A model generated the notes under the pieces. That model saw nothing but the letters and a program-made list of their open reading frames with translations. It did no database searches and was not told the DNA's origin. From an uncultured Porphyromonas sp. (lineage in GTDB: Bacteria; Bacteroidota; Bacteroidia; Bacteroidales; Porphyromonadaceae): a stretch of DNA of 13,187 bases. Made by a program: the position numbers and the translations under genes. The stretch is from positions 5,001 through 18,187 of the forward strand of contig UQDF01000046.1 of assembly GCA_900539765.1 (NCBI GenBank). Reading direction: 5' to 3'. Shown piece by piece: positions 7,581 through 13,187 of the stretch (position 1 is the first letter of the stretch; every line of letters begins with the position of its first letter).

Positions 7581-7796
7581 AGATTGAATCGCATAGCTGG
7601 GGGAGCGTGCCCTTCAAATAATGGAGGAGGAGGAGGGGGGGCAGTTGTCAGTGGAGTCCGATCTCTTTCGAAGCCTCTGATCTTCGTCGACGTCTGCGAG
7701 CTTTTGAGAGGTTATCTCTTTGCTTCAGATTGACACTTTAGTGTGTCTAAGTAGTGATTTATCGACTGGTATAGCCTTTGTATGACTAAAAAAGAG

Positions 7797-7804
7797 TACA
7801 TTTG
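7797..7804 (+). promoter_or_regulatory. Putative -7 box of the first DUF1573 gene
   Basis: TACATTTG matches the Bacteroidota -7 consensus TAnnTTTG exactly. A TTTG at 7777-7780 is a candidate -33 element, though its 16-nt spacing is a little short. Transcription would start near 7811, giving a leader of about 100 nt that begins with the hairpin at 7817-7857. Confidence 0.6.
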
Positions 7805-7816
7805 CAGGGCAGAGGG

Positions 7817-7857
7817 GTCTACACGTATGGAGCGAGCGAGCTCTGTGTAGTGTAGAC
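7817..7857 (+). promoter_or_regulatory. Hairpin in the 5' leader of the first DUF1573 gene
   Basis: GTCTACAC (7817-7824) pairs perfectly with GTGTAGAC (7850-7857). Beyond a two-base bulge, flanking G and C runs (7814-7816 and 7860-7865) can extend the stem, and a GAGC/GCTC pair can form within the loop. It would lie at the very 5' end of the transcript, where it could stabilise the mRNA. No known riboswitch class was recognised. Confidence 0.5.
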
Positions 7858-7910
7858 ATCCCCCCTTGCTTAACACATTAACTATGAACATAATCTTAAA
7901 CGACAAAGTT

Positions 7911-8312
7911 ATGAAACGCATTGCAATCCTTACAACGATCCTCCTACTCTGTGCCACGCTAGCTGGAGCTCAGGATAAGCAGACCACGAGCAAGCAGTCT
8001 GGTGCCGAGATCACAGCTACGGAGACGGAGTTTGACTTTGGTACTATCAAGGAGGTAGACGGCCCTGTAAGCCATACCTTCACGATCAAGAATACAGGTA
8101 ATGCTCCGCTCGTCCTCACTCGTGTCGTAGCCTCTTGTGGCTGCACGAAGCCTGAGTTCGAGACGGCTCCTATCGCTCCAGGTAAGACAACAACGATCAA
8201 GGTGACTTACAATCCGGCAGGACGACCTGGACAATTTGTCAAAACCATCTCTATCTATAGCAATGGTAAGGATGGTAGCTACATCCTACGCATCAAGGGT
8301 GTCGTCGAGTAG
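7911..8312 (+). CDS. Secreted DUF1573 protein (single domain)
   Basis: This 133-residue protein begins with a typical signal peptide (MKRIAILTTILLLCATLAGA, probable cleavage before Gln21). The rest is one DUF1573 immunoglobulin-like beta-sandwich: FDFGTIKE near residue 41, HTFTIKNTGNAPL, the hallmark SCGCTKP (CGC at 76-78), then VTYNPAGRPGQFVKT and a closing IRIKG-like strand. DUF1573 proteins are abundant secreted proteins of Bacteroidota with no established function. In-frame upstream ATGs at 7866 and 7884 would put a polar extension before the signal peptide, so 7911 is preferred. A second DUF1573 gene follows after 122 nt, and the two share the CGCT-P and YNP-RPG-FVK segments, pointing to duplication. 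The exported protein would act in the periplasm or at the cell surface. Confidence 0.88.
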   Translation: MKRIAILTTILLLCATLAGAQDKQTTSKQSGAEITATETEFDFGTIKEVDGPVSHTFTIKNTGNAPLVLTRVVASCGCTKPEFETAPIAPGKTTTIKVTYNPAGRPGQFVKTISIYSNGKDGSYILRIKGVVE

Positions 8313-8340
8313 TCGGTACCTATAGAGAGAAGTCTTATAG

Positions 8341-8418
8341 TCGCTTGAGGTAGCTTACGCTATAGTCCTAGAGCCTTCATCACGAAGGTAGTGGGGTAGA
8401 GTAGCGTGCCTCAAGCGA
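8341..8418 (+). promoter_or_regulatory. Structured intercistronic element between the DUF1573 genes
   Basis: Nested inverted repeats fill most of the 122-nt gap. TCGCTTGAGG (8341-8350) pairs with CCTCAAGCGA (8409-8418), ACGCTA (8357-8362) with TAGCGT (8402-8407), and CCTTC (8374-8378) with GAAGG (8384-8388) around a 5-nt loop. All three helices are nested, so one RNA can form them together. There is no T tract, so it is not a normal terminator. It ends 16 nt before the next start codon and could affect translation or mRNA processing. Confidence 0.6.
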
Positions 8419-8434
8419 ACTAAGAGAGATCCTT

Positions 8435-9532
8435 ATGGCTACAAGAAGATTGTTGGCTCTCCTGCTCAGTCTCACGGCTACTCTAGGTGTAGTGCGTGCG
8501 CAGCAACGTGTGGAGATGATCGACTCACTCTCGGCAATACATAACTTTGGTACGATTGCAGAGGAGCGAGGGATGGTGTCGCACAGCTTCACCCTGCACA
8601 ACGTATCTGACCAGCAGATGGTCATACTGCGTGTCAATACGGACTGTGGCTGTACGACGCCTACTTACGATCGTACTGCTGTAGCTCCTGGTGATTCGAT
8701 ACCTATCTTGATCACCTACAATCCTCTAAATCGTCCAGGCTCTTTCGTTAAGTATACGCGTGTCTACACCTCTGTAGATCCGAGTAAGCCTATCAAGCTG
8801 ACGATCAAGGGGAATGTAGCTACACTGGGCAGACAGATCCCAACGAATGCTCGCTACCAGCAAGAGATTGGAGCGCTGCAGGTGAGTAATCTCTTTCTAG
8901 ACTTCCCCCTGCAACCAGCAGGCGAAGAGAACACAATTCGTCTGATGCTCAATAACCCGACGGGTAACCCTCTTGAAGTATCGCTGGATACGTTGCCTAG
9001 CTTCCTTTCTAGTAGTATAAGCCAAGCCACACTGGCAGCTTATGAGCCTGAGGAGATCTTCCTGACGGCGCATACTGATGGCTCTGTGGCTCCTGGCATT
9101 CATAAAGGGTGGATAGGCATCTCTGTACGAACGCAAGATAGCGAGCTAGCTCTCTCTGGTGGTGTGATGGTACGCCTTGTGATGCCTCCACACTTTGACA
9201 AGGGGGGTGCAGCACCGCTTGCGGACTTAAAAACTTATCAGCGTCTTACAGACTTATCTCCAGAAGAGACTATGTATGAGGGTGCTATCGCTCTAAAGAA
9301 TGATGGCGAGGCTCCGATGCATATCTACTCTGCGGAGAGTAATACAGCTTTCTTAACGATCTCAGATTATCCCAAGACGATTGCTCCTGGCGAAAGTGGT
9401 GAGATACATTATCGGCTTAATCTAGAGGGAGCTGATCGCTCGCATGGAGCTCTCAAGGCAAACTTTGATCTGCTACTGAATGATCCGAATGCCCCGCTAC
9501 GCAACGTCCTGATCGTCATACCTAAGATATAG
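8435..9532 (+). CDS. Secreted multi-domain DUF1573 protein
   Basis: This 365-residue exported protein has a signal peptide (positively charged MATRRLLALL start, cleavage probably after Ala22). Residues about 31-128 form a DUF1573 domain with HNFGTIAEE, HSFTLHNVSDQ, the TDCGCTTP hallmark (CGC at 71-73) and YNPLNRPGSFVKY. The remaining part has two further regions with the look of Ig-like beta-sandwich domains: about 145-250 (FLDFPLQPAGEENTIRLMLNN) and about 275-365 (GAIALKNDGEAPMHIYS). The last echoes the DUF1573 opening but lacks the CGC motif. No membrane anchor, lipobox or obvious C-terminal sorting signal is seen. It follows the single-domain paralogue in the same direction. Function is unknown; a periplasmic or surface structural or assembly role is a guess from architecture. 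Confidence 0.85.
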   Translation: MATRRLLALLLSLTATLGVVRAQQRVEMIDSLSAIHNFGTIAEERGMVSHSFTLHNVSDQQMVILRVNTDCGCTTPTYDRTAVAPGDSIPILITYNPLNRPGSFVKYTRVYTSVDPSKPIKLTIKGNVATLGRQIPTNARYQQEIGALQVSNLFLDFPLQPAGEENTIRLMLNNPTGNPLEVSLDTLPSFLSSSISQATLAAYEPEEIFLTAHTDGSVAPGIHKGWIGISVRTQDSELALSGGVMVRLVMPPHFDKGGAAPLADLKTYQRLTDLSPEETMYEGAIALKNDGEAPMHIYSAESNTAFLTISDYPKTIAPGESGEIHYRLNLEGADRSHGALKANFDLLLNDPNAPLRNVLIVIPKI

Positions 9533-9628
9533 CTGTTAGCTAGCGTATCTAGTGCCACTAGTGCACTAGTACTCCTAGGGAATGCTTGGTCCCTCTAACC
9601 TCTAATTTCTAACCTCTAATCTCCCGAT
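9533..9628. repeat. Short repeats before meaB
   Basis: A perfect 14-bp palindrome ACTAGTGCACTAGT lies at 9557-9570, within three CTAGT repeats. It is followed by CTAACCTCTAAT at 9595-9606 and again at 9609-9620. The latter motif reappears after mrp near the window end. No clear promoter or terminator was found in this gap. Confidence 0.7.
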
Positions 9629-10732
9629 ATGCTCACGAATGATCATCCTGAAAATGACCCTCAGTATGCGGCTCTCAAGGTGAATAAAGGTGTTTCTGTT
9701 CAGCCTATGGTCAATCCTTATCTGCGCCAGCAACGGGTGCAGCGTGAGGACTACCCCGCTGAGCGTTATATTGAGGAGATCTTAGCGGGCAATCGCACTT
9801 TCCTGGCTCGTGCTGTGACGCTTGTCGAGAGTACACGTCATGATCACCAGCTCAAGGCGCAGCAAATACTAGAGGGGTGCTTGCCTTATAGTGGACATTC
9901 CATGCGTATCGGTATCACAGGTGTGCCAGGAGCGGGTAAGAGTACATCGATAGATGCCTTTGGCATGCATCTCATCAAGCAGGGGCACAAGCTGGCTGTG
10001 CTGGCGATCGACCCTAGTAGTGAGATCTCTAAGGGGAGCATCCTAGGCGACAAGACACGTATGGAGCGACTCTCTCGTGAGGAGCATGCCTTCATCCGCC
10101 CTAGTGCGAGCAGCTCTTCTCTGGGTGGCGTAGCGCGTAAGACACGTGAGACCATTATCCTCTGTGAGGCAGCAGGCTTTGACACAGTCTTCGTTGAGAC
10201 GGTGGGAGTAGGGCAGAGTGAGACGGCTGTGCACTCGATGGTCGACTTTTTCCTCCTGATCCAGCTAGCTGGTACAGGCGATGAGCTACAGGGCATCAAG
10301 CGTGGCATCATGGAGATGGCCGACGGGATCATTATCAATAAAGCTGATGGCGATAATGTAGACAAGGCCCGTCTTGCGGCGCAACACTTTCGCAACGCGT
10401 TGCATCTCTTTCCCGCTACCGAGTCGGGCTGGAAGCCGAAGGTTATGACCTACTCAGGACTGAAGGGGATAGGTATCAAAGACATCTTTGATATGATCGA
10501 TGAGTATCGCCAGACGACTAAGGAGAGTGGCTACTTTGACTATAATCGTCGTCGCCAGGAGAAGTGGTGGATGTATGAGACGGTCAATGAGGAGCTACGC
10601 CGCTCCTTCTACGACAATGAGCAGGTTAAGCAGCTACAAGAGACGATCGAGCGAGAGGTCTTAGAGAATCGTATCACGCCCTTTGTGGGGGCGGGGCGGC
10701 TCTTAGAGGCTTTTTATCAATCTCTGAAGTGA
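9629..10732 (+). CDS. meaB: MeaB/ArgK-type G3E-like GTPase, methylmalonyl-CoA mutase chaperone
   Basis: This 367-residue cytosolic GTPase guards adenosylcobalamin-dependent methylmalonyl-CoA mutase: it gates cofactor loading and removes damaged cofactor. The sequence shows Walker A GVPGAGKST (residues 98-106), IDPSS (127-131), the switch segment ETVGVGQSE (190-198) and the guanine-specificity NKAD (237-240). A MeaB C-terminal helical extension for dimerisation follows (WWMYETVNEELRRSF). Length and the VNKGVSVQPMVNPYL N-terminus are typical of Bacteroidota members. The mutase genes are not in the window. Here the gene starts a run with an acidic small protein, trmB and mrp. It was formerly annotated as argK, a lysine/arginine/ornithine transport kinase; that name is outdated. 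Confidence 0.93.
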   Translation: MLTNDHPENDPQYAALKVNKGVSVQPMVNPYLRQQRVQREDYPAERYIEEILAGNRTFLARAVTLVESTRHDHQLKAQQILEGCLPYSGHSMRIGITGVPGAGKSTSIDAFGMHLIKQGHKLAVLAIDPSSEISKGSILGDKTRMERLSREEHAFIRPSASSSSLGGVARKTRETIILCEAAGFDTVFVETVGVGQSETAVHSMVDFFLLIQLAGTGDELQGIKRGIMEMADGIIINKADGDNVDKARLAAQHFRNALHLFPATESGWKPKVMTYSGLKGIGIKDIFDMIDEYRQTTKESGYFDYNRRRQEKWWMYETVNEELRRSFYDNEQVKQLQETIEREVLENRITPFVGAGRLLEAFYQSLK

Positions 10733-10774
10733 TGTGAGCTCGTCGCAGACTTATAACTTATACAATAATATAGT

Positions 10775-11101
10775 ATGATGGCAGACTTAGACTTTGAGCA
10801 GCTCGATCGCAATGCGATCCAGTATCTGCGTGAGCATCTAGATCCCTCCTTTGTCAAGGAGTATGATGATGACGAGATCTTTCTCTATGTCATGGATCTC
10901 TGTGACGAGTACTCCGAGGGGATAGATGATGAGGAGGGCTTTCTCGATTTGGATGAGATTGCTTCCTTTGTCTCTAGTCATCTGAGCGAGGATATGGGTG
11001 TCAAGATGCACGAAGATGATGCGTATGACCTGATCTCCACGCTCTACGACTACTATGCCGAGGAGGGACTAGTGGACGTAATCGATGCTGACGAGGAGTA
11101 A
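10775..11101 (+). CDS. Very acidic small protein of unknown function
   Basis: This 108-residue protein has 36 Asp/Glu and only four Lys/Arg, so it is strongly negatively charged. It has no signal peptide or membrane segment and looks mostly helical, with hydrophobic residues spaced between acidic ones (for example EIFLYVMDLCDEY and DAYDLISTLYDYYAEEG). I do not recognise a family. The start is either Met at 10775 or the next codon. It lies 42 nt after meaB and 25 nt before trmB in the same direction, so it is probably co-transcribed. Its last codons (VIDADE) are part of a 13-bp sequence repeated just beyond the stop. Protein binding or nucleic-acid mimicry are possible from the charge but have no other support. 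Confidence 0.8.
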   Translation: MMADLDFEQLDRNAIQYLREHLDPSFVKEYDDDEIFLYVMDLCDEYSEGIDDEEGFLDLDEIASFVSSHLSEDMGVKMHEDDAYDLISTLYDYYAEEGLVDVIDADEE

Positions 11102-11126
11102 ACATAATCGATGCTGAGGTACGCCT

Positions 11127-11921
11127 ATGGCTAGACGTAAGCTAGAGAAATTTGCTGATCTGCATAGCTATCCCAATGTATATGAGTATGGCTATGCAGA
11201 GCTTTCCTCCCCAGAGGTGGCTGGACAAGTAGCTGGTAGCTGGGGCGAGCGAGCCTTTGACGAAGATCGCCCACTCATCTTAGAGCTGGGCTGCGGGCGA
11301 GGAGAGTATACGGTCGCCCTAGCTCAGCAAGATGTCACACACAACTATATTGGTGTGGATCGTAAAGGAGCTCGTATGTGGCATGGAGCCACAGAGGCCT
11401 TGGAAAAGGGGCTCTCCAACGCTGCTTTCTTACGTACGGATATCAATCTCCTACCGCTGGCCTTTGCTCCAGGTGAGGTGAGTGAACTGTGGATCACCTT
11501 CCCTGATCCGCAGATGAAACGTACACGGTCCAGGCTGCTGTCATCAGCTTTTTTTGCTAGTTACAATCGCTATCTCAAGCCCGACGGGCTAGTGCATCTC
11601 AAGACGGATAGCACTTTCCTCTATGAGTACACGCTGTGTCTGCTAGAGGTGAATGATATCCAGCCCCTAGTGGCTCTGCCAGATCTCTACCAAGAGGAGC
11701 AGGTGCTGACGCAGTATGACATACCGCGCGTTCTGACTCATTACGAGAAGCAGTGGCTAGGTAGGGGGAAGATGATCAAGTATATTCGATTTAATCTGCC
11801 AGAGCGGGCGCAATGGTTGGAGCCCGAGTGCGAGCCAGAGCATGACGACTATACCAGTTGGTCGCAAGTCCCAGGTGGTCTCTTGCATCAAGTGGAGCAA
11901 GCCTTTGCCCAAGAGGAATAA
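11127..11921 (+). CDS. trmB: tRNA (guanine-N7-)-methyltransferase
   Basis: This 264-residue enzyme uses SAM to form 7-methylguanosine at position 46 in the variable loop of tRNAs. Visible motifs are the SAM-binding ELGCGRGEYT (residues 53-62), GVDRKGARMW (76-85, binding the SAM ribose) and the TrmB signature ITFPDPQMKR (123-132), followed by HLKTDS (157-162) in the substrate site. The N-terminus and the C-terminal tail (about residue 225 on) are slightly longer than in the Escherichia coli protein, usual for Bacteroidota. The ATG at 11127 follows a GAGG (11116-11119), a possible ribosome-binding site. It is flanked by the acidic gene and mrp at 25 and 29 nt, consistent with one transcript. 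Confidence 0.94.
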   Translation: MARRKLEKFADLHSYPNVYEYGYAELSSPEVAGQVAGSWGERAFDEDRPLILELGCGRGEYTVALAQQDVTHNYIGVDRKGARMWHGATEALEKGLSNAAFLRTDINLLPLAFAPGEVSELWITFPDPQMKRTRSRLLSSAFFASYNRYLKPDGLVHLKTDSTFLYEYTLCLLEVNDIQPLVALPDLYQEEQVLTQYDIPRVLTHYEKQWLGRGKMIKYIRFNLPERAQWLEPECEPEHDDYTSWSQVPGGLLHQVEQAFAQEE

Positions 11922-11950
11922 AAGCTTAGAGCAGGAAATAGAAACAAGAT

Positions 11951-13066
11951 ATGAATAGCTATACAACCGAACAGGTCCTCGATGCGCTACGCAATGTGCG
12001 TTACCCTGGTACGGGTACGGACATTGTCTCTTCAGGCATCGTGACAGACGATATACAGATAGAGGGACGACAGATCTCTCTGACGCTACACTTCCCCCGT
12101 GTGCGAGACCCATTTGCTCGCTCCGTGGTCAAAGCGGCTGAGACTGCTATCCTCACCTTCCTCGATGCAGAGGCAGATGTGGCGGGGCGTATCAAGGCAA
12201 CCTTTAGAGAAGAGCCTGAGCAGCCTGAAGTGGAGAACCCGCTGCCGATGGTCTCTAATACGATTGCTATCTTCAGTGGCAAGGGTGGTGTCGGTAAGAG
12301 TACTGTCACGAGCAACTTAGCGGTGGCTTTAGCTCGCCAAGGATATAAAGTAGGGCTTCTCGATGCCGATATCTATGGTCCCTCGATGCCGAAGATGTTT
12401 CACTGTGAGGATGCACGTCCTGTCGCTGAGGAGGTCGATGGCAAGGATCGTATCGTCCCCATTGATGTGGCAGAGGGGATTAAGATGCTTTCGATCGGCT
12501 TCTTCGTACGTCCTGATCAAGCACTCCTATGGCGCGGTACGATGGCCTCGAATGCGCTCAAGCAGCTACTCACAGAGGGACTCTGGGGAGAACTAGACTA
12601 CTTACTCATTGATATGCCTCCAGGGACGGGAGACATAGCCCTGACGCTGGTTCAGACGCTACCGCTCACGGGGGCTATCGTGGTAACCACACCACAAGAG
12701 GTCGCTCTCGTTGATGCTATGAAAGGGATCAACCTCTTTCAGACCGATCCTGTCAATGTACCGATCCTCGGCTTGGTGGAGAATATGTCTTGGTTTACGC
12801 CTGCCGAACTGCCCGACAATAAGTACTACATCTTCGGGCGTGATGGTGGTAAGCGGTTGGCTGAGCAATTTCACATCCCGCTCCTCGGTCAGCTGCCGCT
12901 CGTGCAGGGTGTCTGCGAGGCTGGTGATGCGGGAGAGCCGATAGCAGCGCAGAGTGACCAGATGATGAGCCATTACTTCGCTGAGCTAGCCACGGTTGTG
13001 ACTGAGCGTGTGCAGGAGAGGCTGTCGATGGCTCCCGCCACAAAGCGGGTACATATATCGCATTAG
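11951..13066 (+). CDS. mrp: Mrp/NBP35-type Fe-S cluster carrier ATPase
   Basis: This 371-residue cytosolic P-loop ATPase (ApbC/Mrp/NBP35 family) carries and delivers [4Fe-4S] clusters to target proteins. Residues about 5-80 form an N-terminal MIP18/DUF59 domain. The ATPase part has the deviant Walker A SGKGGVGKST (109-118), LLDADIYGPSMPKM (136-149) and DMPPGTGD. In many Mrp proteins a CxxC that bridges a cluster follows the ENMS segment; here that stretch is ENMSWFTPAELPDNKYYIFG with no cysteines. This variant is, as far as I know, usual in Bacteroidota, so another ligand may be used. It is the last gene of the meaB-trmB run. A small CCCGC/GCGGG inverted repeat lies in its final codons. Confidence 0.92.
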   Translation: MNSYTTEQVLDALRNVRYPGTGTDIVSSGIVTDDIQIEGRQISLTLHFPRVRDPFARSVVKAAETAILTFLDAEADVAGRIKATFREEPEQPEVENPLPMVSNTIAIFSGKGGVGKSTVTSNLAVALARQGYKVGLLDADIYGPSMPKMFHCEDARPVAEEVDGKDRIVPIDVAEGIKMLSIGFFVRPDQALLWRGTMASNALKQLLTEGLWGELDYLLIDMPPGTGDIALTLVQTLPLTGAIVVTTPQEVALVDAMKGINLFQTDPVNVPILGLVENMSWFTPAELPDNKYYIFGRDGGKRLAEQFHIPLLGQLPLVQGVCEAGDAGEPIAAQSDQMMSHYFAELATVVTERVQERLSMAPATKRVHISH

Positions 13067-13187
13067 GCTTTAGGGATTAGAGGTTAGATCTCTTCTCGTG
13101 TCCTTTGGGGGCTAGTTTCTCTAACCTCTAACTCGTATATTCAATTAGTAAATGCAACTCATACCTACAAAAAATGGATCGCACCCT
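13067..13187. other. Intergenic end region with inverted TTAGAGGTTAGA repeat
   Basis: TTAGAGGTTAGA (13077-13088) and its exact reverse complement TCTAACCTCTAA (13120-13131) form a 12-bp inverted repeat with a 31-nt loop. The same motif lies before meaB. No T tract follows, so it is not a clear terminator. An ATG at 13174 opens a frame to the window edge (MDRT), which may begin the next gene, but four codons are too few to judge. Confidence 0.65.

Larger units (their letters stand above)
7263..7910. other. Long intergenic region with divergent promoters and repeats
   Basis: About 650 nt separate the divergent DUF1848 and DUF1573 genes. Going left to right it holds the minus-strand -7 box (7335-7342), the CACGTGG repeat cluster (7412-7580), a GGA/poly-G tract (7623-7641), a small palindrome GACACTTTAGTGTGTC (7732-7747), the plus-strand -7 box TACATTTG (7797-7804) and a leader hairpin (7817-7857). 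Short ORFs exist here but none shows protein-like character or a family match. This is the 5' border of the accessory cassette. Confidence 0.65.

Noticed and set aside
7866..7910. Upstream ATG starts (7866, 7884) for the first DUF1573 gene
   Set aside because: They place a polar stretch before a textbook signal peptide starting at 7911.
7712..7957. 81-codon minus-strand frame before and into the first DUF1573 gene
   Set aside because: It covers the promoter, leader and signal-peptide region of a well-supported gene and has no recognisable protein features.
13034..13049. CCCGC/GCGGG hairpin at the end of mrp as a terminator
   Set aside because: The stem is only 5 bp, lies inside the coding sequence and is not followed by T residues.

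Overview
The window looks like a chromosomal segment of a Bacteroidales bacterium, most likely a Porphyromonas-type asaccharolytic anaerobe. The evidence is a Bacteroidota-style fumarate reductase/succinate dehydrogenase pair (frdA-frdB), a MeaB chaperone of the methylmalonyl-CoA mutase pathway, two DUF1573 periplasmic proteins, an Mrp protein with the Bacteroidota 'WFTPAELP' variant, and promoter boxes matching the Bacteroidota -7 consensus TAnnTTTG. Genus is inferred from protein character only.

Layout. Positions 30-2753 (+) carry frdA and frdB, closed by a clear intrinsic terminator at 2782-2826. A single crcB fluoride-channel gene follows (2924-3295). Positions 3513-7253 (-) hold a two-gene cassette in visibly AT-richer DNA: a DUF1848 protein (a radical-SAM-like protein with its CxxxCxxC motif at the C-terminus), then, 3 nt later, an 889-residue fusion of a SAM-dependent methyltransferase domain, a probable degenerate NERD nuclease-like domain and an SF1/UvrD-type helicase. 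Its own -7-like promoter box lies at 7335-7342. The flanking intergenic DNA is unusual: a long hairpin on the 3' side (3434-3488) and a cluster of CACGTGG palindromes and direct repeats on the 5' side (7412-7580). This cassette is the accessory part of the window and the best candidate for an undescribed system, plausibly genome defence or nucleic-acid modification/repair.

Positions 7911-9532 (+) encode two secreted DUF1573 proteins in tandem. The first has a strong -7 box and a hairpin leader; the second is preceded by a structured intercistronic element. Positions 9629-13066 (+) form a compact run: meaB, a very acidic 108-residue protein of unknown function, trmB (tRNA m7G46 methyltransferase) and mrp (Fe-S cluster carrier/P-loop ATPase), with gaps of 25-42 nt. 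A TTAGAGGTTAGA-type repeat occurs both before meaB and after mrp.

Metabolically, fumarate reductase makes succinate and MeaB protects the B12 enzyme that converts succinyl-CoA toward propionate, while Mrp probably supplies Fe-S clusters of the kind FrdB needs. The genes are not one operon, so this link is by pathway only. No rRNA, tRNA, CRISPR array or recognisable insertion sequence was seen.
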